From Luzula sylvatica (lineage: Eukaryota > Streptophyta > Magnoliopsida > Poales > Juncaceae), in assembly GCA_946800325.1 (NCBI GenBank), contig OX326957.1:59180977-59244976 (forward strand): a stretch of DNA of 64,000 nt. Direction: 5' to 3'. Below are positions 49,604 through 61,971 of the stretch, one piece after another; within the stretch, counting starts at the first letter, position 1, and each line of letters opens with the position of its first letter. Under the pieces are notes generated by a model, which saw only the letters and a list, made by a program, of their open reading frames with translations, searched no databases and was not told where the DNA came from. The position numbers and the translations under genes are program-made.

Positions 49604-52600
49604 ATAACGTGTTTTTAGATCATTTGTATCGTATCTTTTACTACACAACTTTTCACCAAATTTCACAAACACTAAGAAAGTTTGTTTTTCGATTCAGAAC
49701 AACATTTTAACGCTTTGAGGAGTTCAAATAACTTGTTTTGAGATCATTTGTATCGTATCTTTTACTACATAACTTTTCACCAAATTTCAGAAACACTAAG
49801 AAAGTTTGTTTTTCGATTCAAAACAAGATTTTAACGCGTTCAGGAGTTCAAATAACGTGTTTTTAGATCATTTGAATCGTATCTTTTACTACACAACTTT
49901 TCACCAAATTTCACAAACACTAAGAAAGTTTGTGTTTCATTTCAAAACAAGATTTTAACGCTTTGAGGAGTTCAAATAACGTGTTTTGAGATCATTTATA
50001 TCGTATCTTTTACTACATAACTTTTCACCAAATTTCACAAACACTAAGAAAGTTTGTTTTTCGTTTCAAAACAAGATTTTAACGCTTTGAGGAGTTCAAA
50101 TAACGTGTTTTGAGATCATTTGTATCGTATCTTTTACTACATAACTTTTCACCAAATTTCACAAACACTAAGAAAGTTTGTTTTTCGATTCAAAACAAGA
50201 TTTTAACGCTTTGAGGAGTTCAAATAACGTGTTTTGAGATCATTTGTATCGTATCTTTTACTACATAACTTTTCACCAAATTTCACAAACACTAAGAAAG
50301 TTTGTTTTTCGATTCAAAACAAGATTTTAACGCTTTGAGGAGTTCAAATAACGTGTTTTGAGATCATTTGTATCGTATCTTTTACTACATAACTTTTCAC
50401 CAAATTTCACAAACTCTAAGAAAGTTTGTTTTTCGATTCAAAACAAGATTTTAACGCTTTGAGGAGTTCAAATAACGTGTTTTGAGATCATTTGTATCGT
50501 ATCTTTTACTACATAAGTTTTCACCAGATTTCACAAACACTAAGAAAGTTTGTTTTTCGATTCAAAACAAGATTTTAACGCTTTGAGGAGTTCAAATAAC
50601 GTGTTTTTAGATCATTTGTATGGTATCTTTTACTACATAACTTTTCACCAAATTTCACAAACACTAAGAAAGTTTGTTTTTCGATTCAAAACAAGATTTT
50701 AACGCTTTCAGGAGTTCAAATAACGTGTTTTTAGATCATTTGAATCGTATCTTTTACTACACAACTTTTCACCAAATTTCACAAACACTAAGAAAGTTTG
50801 TTTTTCGATTCAAAACAAGATTTTAACGCTTTGAGGAGTTCAAATAACGTGTTTTGAGATCATTTGTATCGTATCTTTTACTACATAACTTTTCACCAAA
50901 TTTCACAAACACTAAGAAAGTTTGTTTTTCGATTCACAACAAGATTTTAACGCTTTGAGGAGTTCAAAAAACGTGTTTTGAGATCATTTGTATCGTATCT
51001 TTTACTACACAACTTTTCACCAAATTTCACAAACACTAAGAAAGTTTGTTTTTCGATTCAAAACAAGATTTTAACGCTTTGAGGAGTTCAAATAACGTGT
51101 TTTGAGATCATTTGTATCGTATCTTTTACTACATAAGTATTCACCAGATTTCACAAACACTAAGAAAGTTTGTTTTTCGATTCAAAACAAGATTTTAACG
51201 CTTTGAGGAGTTCAAATAACGTGTTTTTAGATCATTTGTATCGTATCTTTTACTACATAACTTTTCACCAAATTTCAGAAACACTAAGAAAGTTTGTTTT
51301 TCGATTCAAAACAAGATTTTAACGCGTTCAGGAGTTCAAATAACGTGTTTTTAGATCATTTGAATCGTATCTTTTACTACACAACTTTTCACCAAATTTC
51401 ACAAACACTAAGAAAGTTTGTGTTTCATTTCAAAACAAGATTTTAACGCTTTGAGGAGTTCAAATAACGTGTTTTGAGATCATTTATATCGTATCTTTTA
51501 CTACATAACTTTTCACCAAATTTCACAAACAGTAAGAAAGTTTGTTTTTCGATTCAAAACAACATTTTAACGCTTTGAGGAGTTCAAATAACATGTTTTG
51601 AGATCATTTGTATCGTATCTTTTACTACATAACTTTTCACCAAATTTCAGAAACACTAATAAAGTTTGTTTTTCGATTCAAAACAAGATTTTAACGCGTT
51701 CAGGAGTTCAAATAACGTGTTTTTAGATCATTTGAATCGTATCTTTTACTACACAACTCTTCACCAAATTTCACAAACAATAAGAAAGTTTGTGTTTCAT
51801 TTCAAAACAAGATTTTAACGCTTTGAGGAGTTCAAATAACGTGTTTTGAGATCATTTATATCGTATCTTTTACTACATAACTTTTCACCAAATTTCACAA
51901 ACACTAAGAAAGTTTGTGTTTCATTCCAAAACAAGATTTTAACGCTTTGAGGAGTTCAAATAACGTGTTTTTAGATCATTTGTATCGTATCTTTTACTAC
52001 ATAACTTTTCACCAAATTTCACAAACACTAAGAAAGTTTGTTTTTAGATTCAAAACAAGATTTTAACGCTTTGAGGAGTTCAAATAACGTGTTTTGAGAT
52101 CATTTGTATCGTATCATTTACTACATAACTTTTAACCAAATTTCACAAACACTAAGAAAGTTTGTTTTTCGATTCACAACAAGATTTTAACGCTTTGAGG
52201 AGGTCAAAAAACGTGTTTTGAGATCATTTGTATCGTATCTTTTACTACACAACTTTTCACCAAATTTCACAAACACTAAGAAAGTTTGTTTATCGATTCA
52301 AAACAAGATTTTAACGCTTTGAGGAGTTCAAATAACGTGTTTTGAGATCATTTGTATCGTATCTTTTACTACATAATTTTTCACCAAATTTCACAAACAC
52401 TAAGAAAGTTTGTTTTTCGATTCACAACAAGATTTTAACGCTTTGAGGAGTTCAAATAACGTGTTTTTAGATCATTTGTATCGTATCTTTTACTACATAA
52501 ATTTTCACCAAATTTCACAAACACTAAGAAAGTTTGTGTTTCGATTCAAAACAAGATTTTAACGCTTTCAGTAGTTCAAATAACGTGTTTTTAGATCATT

Positions 52601-52827
52601 TGTATCGTATCTTTTACTACACAACTCTTTACCAAATTTCACAAACACTAAGAAAGTTTGTTTTTCGATTCAAAACAAGATTTCAACGCTTTGAGGAGTT
52701 CAAATAACTTGTTTTGAGATCATTTGTATCGTATCTTTTACTACATAAGTTTTTACCAAATTTCACAAACACTAAGAAAGTTTGTTTTTTGATTCAACAC
52801 AAGATTTTAACGCTTTGAGGAGTTCAA

Positions 52828-52952
52828 ATATCGTGTTTTTAGATCATTTGTATCGTATCTTTTACTACACAACTTTTCACCAAATTTCACAAACACTAAG
52901 AAAGTTTGTGTTTCGATTTCAAAACAAGATTTGGACGCTTTGAGGAGTTCAA
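52828..52952 (+). repeat. 125-bp monomer (CGATTTC type, GATTTGGACG)
   Basis: Copy of 44767-44891 in the second 65-unit HOR. Confidence 0.9.
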
Positions 52953-53820
52953 ATAACGTGTATTGAGATCATTTATATCGTATCTTTTACTACATAACTT
53001 TTCACCAAATTTCACAAACACTAAGAAAGTTTGTGTTTCGATTCAAAACAAGATTTTAACGCTTTCAGTAGTTCAAATAACGTGTTTTTAGATCATTTGT
53101 ATCGTATCTTTTACTTCACAACTTTTTACCAAATTTCACAAACACTAAGAAAGTTTGTTTTTCGATTCAAAACAAGATTTCAACGCTTTGAGGAGTTCAA
53201 ATAACGTGTTTTGAGAGCATTTGTATCGTATCTTTTACTACATAAGTTTTCACCAGATTTCACAAACTCTAAGAAAGTTTGTTTTTCGATTCAAAACAAG
53301 ATTTTAACGCTTTGAGGATTTCAAATAACGTGTTTTTAGATCATTTGTATCGTATCTTTTACTACATAACTTTTCACCAAATTTCACAAACACTAAGAAA
53401 GTTTGTTTTTCGATTCAAAACAACATTTTAACGCTTTGAGGAGTTCAAATAACTTGTTTTGAGATCATTTGTATCGTATCTTTTACTACATAACTTTTCA
53501 CCAAATTTCAGAAACACTAAGAAAGTTTGTTTTTCGATTCAAAACAAGATTTTAACGCGTTCAGGAGTTCAAATAACGTGTTTTTAGATCATTTGAATCG
53601 TATCTTTTACTACACAACTTTTCACCAAATTTCACAAACACTAAGAAAGTTTGTGTTTCATTTCAAAACAAGATTTTAACGCTTTGAGGAGTTCAAATAA
53701 CGTGTTTTGAGATCATTTATATCGTATCTTTTACTACATAACTTTTCACCAAATTTCACAAACACTAAGAAAGTTTGTTTTTCGTTTCAAAACAAGATTT
53801 TAACGCTTTGAGGAGTTCAA

Positions 53821-53943
53821 ATAACGTGTTTTGAGATCATTTGTATCGTATCTTTTACTACATAACTTTTCACCAAATTTCACAAACACTAAGAAAGTTT
53901 TTTTTCGATTCAAAACAAGATTTTAACGCTTTGAGGAGTTCAA
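53821..53943 (+). repeat. 123-bp monomer
   Basis: Copy of 45760-45882 in the second 65-unit HOR, with the same eight-T run near 53898. Confidence 0.9.
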
Positions 53944-54935
53944 ATAACGTGTTTTGAGATCATTTGTATCGTATCTTTTACTACATAACTTTTCACCAAA
54001 TTTCACAAACACTAAGAAAGTTTGTTTTTCGATTCAAAACAAGATTTTAACGCTTTGAGGAGTTCAAATAACGTGTTTTGAGATCATTTGTATCGTATCT
54101 TTTACTACATAACTTTTCACCAAATTTCACAAACACTAAGAAAGTTTGTTTTTCGATTCAAAACAAGATTTTAACGCTTTGAGGAGTTCAAATAACGTGT
54201 TTTGAGATCATTTGTATCGTATCTTTTACTACATAAGTTTTCACCAGATTTCACAAACACTAAGAAAGTTTGTTTTTCGATTCAAAACAAGATTTTAACG
54301 CTTTGAGGAGTTCAAATAACGTGTTTTTAGATCATTTGTATTGTATCTTTTACTACATAACTTTTCACCAAATTTCACAAACACTAAGAAAGTTTGTTTT
54401 TCGATTCAAAACAAGATTTTAACGCTTTCAGGAGTTCAAATAACGTGTTTTTAGATCATTTGAATTGTATCTTTTACTACACAACTTTTCACCAAATTTC
54501 ACAAACACTAAGAAAGTTTGTTTTTCGATTCAAAACAAGATTTTAACGCTTTGAGGAGTTCAAATAACGTGTTTTGAGATCATTTGTATCGTATCTTTTA
54601 CTACATAACTTTTCACCAAATTTCACAAACACTAAGAAAGTTTGTTTTTCGATTCACAACAAGATTTTAACGCTTTGAGGAGTTCAAAAAACGTGTTTTG
54701 AGATCATTTGTATCGTATCTTTTACTACACAACTTTTCACCAAATTTCACAAACACTAAGAAAGTTTGTTTTTCGATTCAAAACAAGATTTTAACGCTTT
54801 GAGGAGTTCAAATAACGTGTTTTGAGATCATTTGTATCGTATCTTTTACTACATAAGTATTCACCAGATTTCACAAACACTAAGAAAGTTTGTTTTTCGA
54901 TTCAAAACAAGATTTTAACGCTTTGAGGATTTCAA

Positions 54936-55679
54936 ATAACGTGTTTTGAGATCATTTGTATCGTATCTTTTACTACATAATTTTTCACCAAATTTCACAA
55001 ACACTAAGAAAGTTTGTTTTTCGATTCACAACAAGATTTTAACGCTTTGAGGAGTTCAAATAACGTGTTTTTAGATCATTTGTATCGTATCTTTTACTAC
55101 ATAATTTTTCACCAAATTTCACAAACACTAAGAAAGTTTGTTTTTCGATTCACAACAAGATTTTAACGCTTTGAGGAGTTCAAATAACGTGTTTTGAGAT
55201 CATTTGTATCGTATCTTTTACTACACAACTTTTCACCAAATTTCACAAACACTAAGAAAGTTTGTTTATCGATTCAAAACAAGATTTTAACGCTTTGAGG
55301 AGTTCAAATAAAGTGTTTTGAGATCATTTGTATCGTATCTTTTACTACATAATTTTTCACCAAATTTCACAAACACTAAGAAAGTTTGTTTTTCGATTCA
55401 CAACAAGATTTTAACGCTTTGAGGAGTTCAAATAACGTGTTTTTAGATCATTTGTATCGTATCTTTTACTACACAACTTTTCACCAAATTTCACAAACAC
55501 TAAGAAAGTTTGTTTATCGATTCAAAACAAGATTTTAACGCTTTGAGGAGTTCAAATAACGTGTTTTGAGATCATTTGTATCGTATCTTTTACTACATAA
55601 TTTTTCACCAAATTTCACAAACACTAAGAAAGTTTGTTTTTCGATTCACAACAAGATTTTAACGCTTTGAGGAGTTCAA
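54936..55679 (+). repeat. Local dimer expansion, second copy
   Basis: Counterpart of 46875-47618 at +8,061 bp with the same unit order. The dimer expansion therefore preceded duplication of the 65-unit block. Confidence 0.85.
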
Positions 55680-56051
55680 ATAACGTGTTTTTAGATCATT
55701 TGTATCGTATCTTTTACTACATAAATTTTCACCAAATTTCACAAACACTAAGAAAGTTTGTGTTTCGATTCAAAACCAGATTTTAACGCTTTCAGTAGTT
55801 CAAATAACGTGTTTTTAGATCATTTGTATCGTATCTTTTACTACACAACTCTTTACCAAATTTCACAAACACTAAGAAAGTTTGTTTTTCGATTCAAAAC
55901 AAGATTTCAACGCTTTGAGGAGTTCAAATAACGTGTTTTGAGATCATTTGTATCGTATCTTTTACTACATAAGTTTTCACCAAATTTCACAAACACTAAG
56001 AAAGTTTGTTTTTTGATTCAACACAAGATTTTAACGCTTTGAGGAGTTCAA

Positions 56052-56176
56052 ATATCGTGTTTTTAGATCATTTGTATCGTATCTTTTACTACACAACTTT
56101 TCACCAAATTTCACAAACACTAAGAAAGTTTGTGTTTCGATTTCAAAACAAGATTTTGACGCTTTGAGGAGTTCAA
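56052..56176 (+). repeat. 125-bp monomer (CGATTTC type)
   Basis: Copy of 47991-48115 in the second 65-unit HOR. Confidence 0.9.
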
Positions 56177-56672
56177 ATAACGTGTATTGAGATCATTTAT
56201 ATCGTATCTTTTACTACATAACTTTTCACCAAATTTCACAAACACTAAGAAAGTTTGTGTTTCGATTCAAAACAAGATTTTAACGCTTTCAGTAGTTCAA
56301 ATAACGTGTTTTTAGATCATTTGTATCGTATCTTTTACTTCACAACTTTTTACCAAATTTCACAAACACTAAGAAAGTTTGTTTTTCGATTCAAAACAAG
56401 ATTTTAACGCTTTGAGGAGTTCAAATAACGTGTTTTGAGAGCATTTGTATCGTATCTTTTACTACATAAGTTTTCACCAAATTTCACAAACTCTAAGAAA
56501 GTTTGTTTTTCGATTCAAAACAAGATTTTAACGCTTTGAGGATTTCAAATAACGTGTTTTTAGATCATTTGTATCGTATCTTTTACTACATAACTTTTCA
56601 CCAAATTTCACAAACACTAAGAAAGTTTGTTTTTCGATTCAAAACAACATTTTAACGCTTTGAGGAGTTCAA

Positions 56673-57664
56673 ATAACGTGTTTTGAGATCATTTGTATCG
56701 TATCTTTTACTACATAACTTTTCACCAAATTTCACAAACACTAAGAAAGTTTGTTTTTCGATTCAAAACAAGATTTTAACGCTTTGAGGAGTTCAAATAA
56801 CGTGTTTTGAGATCATTTGTATCGTATCTTTTACTACATAAGTTTTCACCAGATTTCACAAACACTAAGAAAGTTTGTTTTTCGATTCAAAACAAGATTT
56901 TAACACTTTGAGGAGTTCAAATAACGTGTTTTTAGATCATTTGTATCGTATCTTTTACTACATAACTTTTCACCAAATTTCACAAACACTAAGAAAGTTT
57001 GTTTTTCGATTCAAAACAACATTTTAACGCTTTGAGGAGTTCAAATAACTTGTTTTGAGATCATTTGTATCATATCTTTTACTACATAACTTTTCAACAA
57101 ATTTCACAAACACTAAGAAAGTTTGTTTTTCGATATAAAACAACATTTTAACGCTTTGAGGAGTTAAAATAATGTGTTTTTAGATCATTTGTATCGTATC
57201 TTTTACTACATAACTTTTCACCAAATTTCACAAACACTAAGAAAGTTTGTTTTTCGATTCAAAACAACATTTTAACGCTTTGAGGAGTTCAAATAACGTG
57301 TTTTTAGATCATTTGTATCGTATCGTTTACTACATAACTTTTCACCAAATTTCACAAACTCTAAGAAAGTTTGTTTTTCGATATAAAACAAGATTTTAAC
57401 GCTTCGAGGAGTTAAAATAACGTGTTTTTAGATCATTTGTATCGTATCTTTTACTACATAACTTTTCACCAAATTTCACAAACACTAAGAAAGTTTGTTT
57501 TTCGATTCAAAACAACATTTTAACGCTTTGAGGAGTTCAAATAACGTGTTTTGAAATCATTTGTATCGTATCTTTTACTACATAACTTTTCACCAAATTT
57601 CACAAACACTAAGAAAGTTTGTTTTTCGATTCAAAACAAGATTTTAACGCTTTGAGGAGTTCAA
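56673..57664 (+). repeat. Left-domain-type patch, second copy (8 units)
   Basis: Counterpart of 48612-49603 with the same private TTTCAACAAAT, AACTCTAAG and CTTCGAGG changes. Confidence 0.85.
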
Positions 57665-57789
57665 ATAACGTGTTTTTAGATCATTTGTATCGTATCTTTT
57701 ACTACACAACTTTTCACCAAATTTCACAAACACTAAGAAAGTTTGTGTTTCGATTTCAAAACAAGATTTTGACGCTTTGAGGAGTTCAA
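57665..57789 (+). repeat. 125-bp monomer at the 65-unit / 12-unit HOR switch
   Basis: The first 82 bases match unit 401. From position 83 it is the CGATTTC, TTTTGACG type. It is therefore a recombinant monomer marking the end of the 65-unit copy. Confidence 0.85.
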
Positions 57790-59153
57790 ATAACGTGTAT
57801 TGAGATCATTTATATCGTATCTTTTACTACATAACTTTTCACCAAATTTCACAAACACTAAGAAAGTTTGTGTTTCGATTCAAAACAAGATTTTAACGCT
57901 TTCAGTAGTTCAAATAACGTGTTTTTAGATCATTTGTATCGTATCTTTTACTTCACAACTTTTTACCAAATTTCACAAACACTAAGAAAGTTTGTTTTTC
58001 GATTCAAAACAAGATTTCAACGCTTTGAGGAGTTCAAATAACGTGTTTTGAGAGCATTTGTATCGTATCTTTTACTACATAAGTTTTCACCAGATTTCAC
58101 AAACTCTAAGAAAGTTTGTTTTTCGATTCAAAACAAGATTTTAACGCTTTGAGGATTTCAAATAACGTGTTTTTAGATCATTTGTATCGTATCTTTTACT
58201 ACATAACTTTTCACCAAATTTCACAAACACTAAGAAAGTTTGTTTTTCGATTCAAAACAACATTTTAACGCTTTGAGGAGTTCAAATAACTTGTTTTGAG
58301 ATCATTTGTATCGTACCTTTTACTACATAACTTTTCACCAAATTTCAGAAACACTAAGAAAGTTTGTTTTTCGATTCAAAACAAGATTTTAACGCGTTCA
58401 GGAGTTCAAATAACGTGTTTTTAGATCATTTGAATCGTATCTTTTACTACACAACTTTTCACCAAATTTCACAAACACTAAGAAAGTTTGTGTTTCATTT
58501 CAAAACAAGATTTTAACGCTTTGAGGAGTTCAAATAACGTGTTTTGAGATCATTTATATCGTATCTTTTACTACATAACTTTTCACCAAATTTCACAAAC
58601 ACTAAGAAAGTTTGTTTTTCGTTTCAAAACAAGATTTTCACGCTTTGAGGAGTTCAAATAACGTGTTTTGAGATCATTTGTATCGTATCTTTTACTACAT
58701 AACTTTTCACCAAATTTCACAAACACTAAGAAAGTTTGTTTTTCGATTCAAAACAAGATTTTAACGCTTTGAGGAGTACAAATAACGTGTTTTGAGATCA
58801 TTTATATCGTATCTTTTACTACATAACTTTTCACCAAATTTCACAAACACTAAGAAAGTTTGTTTTTCGTTTCAAAACAAGATTTTAACGCTTTGAGGAG
58901 TTCAAATAACGTGTTTTGAGATCATTTGTATCGTATCTTTTACTACATACGTTTTCACCAAATTTCACAAACTCTAAGAAAGTTTGTTTTTCGATTCACA
59001 ACAAGATTTTAACGCTTTGAGGAGTTCAAATAACGTGTTTTGAGATCATTTGTATCGTATCTTTTACTACATAACTTTTCACCAAATTTCACAAACACTA
59101 AGAAAGTTTGTTTATCGATACAAAACAAGATTTTAACGCTTTGAGGAGTTCAA
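57665..59153 (+). repeat. Right-domain 12-unit HOR, copy 3 (1,489 bp)
   Basis: Units 466-477 follow the order of units 320-331 (125-bp unit, GTGTATTGAG, TTCACAAC, GAGAGC, GAGGATTTC, TTCAGAAAC, and so on to CATACG and GTTTATCGATAC). GTACCTT near 58314 is shared with 40205, so this copy is closer to the 39309-40797 copy than to the next one. Private: GATTTTCACGC near 58634 and GAGTACAAA near 58776. Confidence 0.9.
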
Positions 59154-59278
59154 ATAACGTGTTTTTAGATCATTTGTATCGTATCTTTGACTACACAACT
59201 TTTCACCAAATTTCACAAACACTAAGAAAGTTTGTGTTTCGATTTCAAAACAAGATTTTGACGCTTTGAGGAGTTCAA
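59154..59278 (+). repeat. 125-bp monomer (CGATTTC type)
   Basis: The last copy of the CGATTTC insertion in the window. Confidence 0.9.
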
Positions 59279-60270
59279 ATAACGTGTATTGAGATCATTT
59301 ATATCGTATCTTTTACTACATAACTTTTCACCAAATTTCACAAACACTAAGAAAGTTTGTGTTTCGATTCAAAACAAGATTTTAACGCTTTCAGTAGTTC
59401 AAATAACGTGTTTTTAGATCATTTGTATCGTATCTTTTACTTCACAACTTTTTACCAAATTTCACAAACACTAAGAAAGTTTGTTTTTCGATTCAAAACA
59501 AGATTTCAACGCTTTGAGGAGTTCAAATAACGTGTTTTGAGAGCATTTGTATCGTATCTTTTACTACATAAGTTTTCACCAGATTTCACAAACTCTAAGA
59601 AAGTTTGTTTTTCGATTCAAAACAAGATTTTAACGCTTTGAGGATTTCAAATAACGTGTTTTTAGATCATTTGTATCGTATCTTTTACTACATAACTTTT
59701 CACCAAATTTCACAAACACTAAGAAAGTTTGTTTTTCGATTCAAAACAACATTTTAACGCTTTGAGGAGTTCAAATAACTTGTTTTGAGATCATTTGTAT
59801 CGTATCTTTTACTACATAACTTTTCACCAAATTTCAGAAACACTAAGAAAGTTTGTTTTTCGATTCAAAATAAGATTTTAACGCGTTCAGGAGTTCAAAT
59901 AACGTGTTTTTAGATCATTTGAATCGTATCTTTTACTACACAACTTTTCACCAAATTTCACAAACACTAAGAAAGTATGTGTTTCATTTCAAAACAAGAT
60001 TTTAACGCTTTGAGGAGTTCAAATAACGTGTTTTGAGATCATTTATATCGTATCTTTTACTACATAACTTTTCACCAAATTTCACAAACACTAAGAAAGT
60101 TTGTTTTTCGTTTCAAAACAAGATTTTAACGCTTTGAGGAGTTCAAATAACGTGTTTTGAGATCATTTGTATCGTATCTTTTACTACATAACTTTTCACC
60201 AAATTTCACAAACACTAAGAAAGTTTGTTTTTCGATTCAAAACAAGATTTTAACGCTTTGAGGAGTTCAA
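59154..60270 (+). repeat. Right-domain 12-unit HOR, copy 4 (9 units)
   Basis: Units 478-486 repeat units 466-474 one 1,489-bp period later, then the order changes at unit 487. Private: TTTGACTACAC near 59188, AAAATAAG near 59869 and AAGTATGTG near 59976. Confidence 0.88.
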
Positions 60271-60766
60271 ATAACGTGTTTTGAGATCATTTGTATCGTA
60301 TCTTTTACTACATAACTTTTCACCAAATTTCACAAACACTAAGAAAGTTTGTTTTTCGATTCAAAACAAGATTTTAACGCTTTGAGGAGTTCAAATAACG
60401 TGTTTTGAGATCATTTGTATCGTATCTTTTACTACATAACTTTTCACCAAATTTCACAAACACTAAGAAAGTTTGTTTTTCGATTCAAAGCAAGATTTTA
60501 ACGCTTTGAGGAGTTCAAATAACGTGTTTTGAGATCATTTGTATCGTATCTTTTACTACATAAGTTTTCACCAGATTTCACAAACACTAAGAAAGTTTGT
60601 TTTTCGATTCAAAACAAGATTTTAACGCTTTGAGGAGTTCAAATAACGTGTTTTTAGATCATTTGTATTGTATCTTTTACTACATAACTTTTCACCAAAT
60701 TTCACAAACACTAAGAAAGTTTGTTTTTCGATTCAAAACAAGATTTTAACGCTTTCAGGAGTTCAA
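60271..60766 (+). repeat. Four connecting monomers (units 487-490)
   Basis: Two consensus-like units, a TAAGTTTTC/CACCAGAT unit and a TATTGTATC/TTTCAGG unit. The order matches units 371-374 of the 65-unit HOR, so the 12-unit pattern hands over to 65-unit-type order here. Confidence 0.8.
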
Positions 60767-61971
60767 ATAACGTGTTTTTAGATCATTTGAATCGTATCTT
60801 TTACTACACAACTTTTCACCAAATTTCACAAACACTAAGAAAGTTTGTTTTTCGATTCAAAACAAGATTTTAACGCTTTGAGGAGTTCAAATAACGAGTT
60901 TTGAGATCATTTGTATCGTATCTTTTACTACATAACTTTTCACCAAATTTCACAAACACTAAGAAAGTTTGTTTTTCGATTCACAACAAGATTTTAACGC
61001 TTTGAGGAGTTCAAAAAACGTGTTTTGAGATCATTTGTATCGTATCTTTTACTACACAACTTTTCACCAAATTTCACAAACACTAAGAAAGTTTGTTTTT
61101 CGATTCAAAACAAGATTTTAACGCTTTGAGGAGTTCAAATAACGTGTTTTGAGATCATTTGTATCGTATCTTTTACTACATAAGTATTCACCAGATTTCA
61201 CAAACACTAAGAAAGTTTGTTTTTCGATTCAAAACAAGATTTTAACGCTTTGAGGAGTTCAAATAACGTGTGTTTAGATCATTTGTATCGTATCTTTTAC
61301 TACATAACTTTTCACCAAATTTCAGAAACACTAAGAAAGTTTGTTTTTCGATTCAAAACAAGATTTTAACGCGTTCAGGAGTTCAAATAACGTGTTTTTA
61401 GATCATTTGAATCGTATCTTTTACTACACAACTTTTCACCAAATTTCACAAACACTAAGAAAGTTTGTGTTTCATTTCAAAACAAGATTTTAACGCTTTG
61501 AGGAGTTCAAATAACGTGTTTTGAGATCATTTATATCGTATCTTTTACTACATAACTTTTCACCAAATTTCACAAACAGTAAGAAAGTTTGTTTTTCGAT
61601 TCAAAACAACATTTTAACGCTTTGAGGAGTTCAAATAACATGTTTTGAGATCATTTGTATCGTATCTTTTACTACATAACTTTTCACCAAATTTCAGAAA
61701 CACTAATAAAGTTTGTTTTTCGATTCAAAACAAGATTTTAACGCGTTCAGGAGTTCAAATAACGTGTTTTTAGATCATTTGAATCGTATCTTTTACTACA
61801 CAACTTTTCACCAAATTTCACAAACAATAAGAAAGTTTGTGTTTCATTTCAAAACAAGATTTTAACGCTTTGAGGAGTTCAAATAACGTGTTTTGAGATC
61901 ATTTATATCGTATCTTTTACTACATAACTTTTCACCAAATTTCACAAACACTAAGAAAGTTTGTGTTTCAA
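60767..61971 (+). repeat. 1,205-bp tandem duplication, copy 1
   Basis: Units 491-500: GAATCG/ACACAAC, GATTCACAAC with TTCAAAAAACG, ACACAAC, TAAGTATTC, TTCAGAAAC, GTGTTTCATTTC, AAACAGTAAG, AACATG, AAACAATAAG and a truncated TTTATATCG unit. Private: ACGAGTTTT near 60895 and GTGTGTTTAG near 61269. Confidence 0.9.
61883..61971 (+). repeat. Truncated 89-bp monomer
   Basis: The unit stops after GTGTTTCA and the next unit's AATAACG follows at once, so 35 bp are missing. The intact equivalent is at 63088-63211 (GTGTTTCATTCC). TTCA occurs at both deletion ends, so the junction has 4 bp of microhomology. It is the only gross out-of-register event in the window. Confidence 0.92.

Larger units (their letters stand above)
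41667..49727 (+). repeat. 65-unit HOR, copy 1 (8,061 bp)
   Basis: Units 337-401, including two 125-bp units (44767 and 47991) and one 123-bp unit (45760). Ordered landmarks: TTCAGAAAC/GCGTTCAGG near 41728-41780, TATGGTATC near 42559, AACATGTTTTGAG at 43527, CTAATAAAG near 43598, TAATTTTTC units, GTGTATTGAG at 44892, TATTGTATC near 46279, the dimer expansion at 46875-47618 and the left-domain-type patch at 48612-49603. Confidence 0.92.
49728..57746 (+). repeat. 65-unit HOR, copy 2 (about 8,019 bp matched)
   Basis: Units 402 onward repeat 41667-49727 at a constant offset of 8,061 bp, including all odd-length monomers. I noted six substitutions: 42474/50535, 45550/53611, 45727/53788, 46405/54466, 47716/55777 and 48419/56480; others may exist. 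The match ends inside unit 466 near 57746, where the sequence switches to the 1,489-bp HOR type. Confidence 0.92.
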
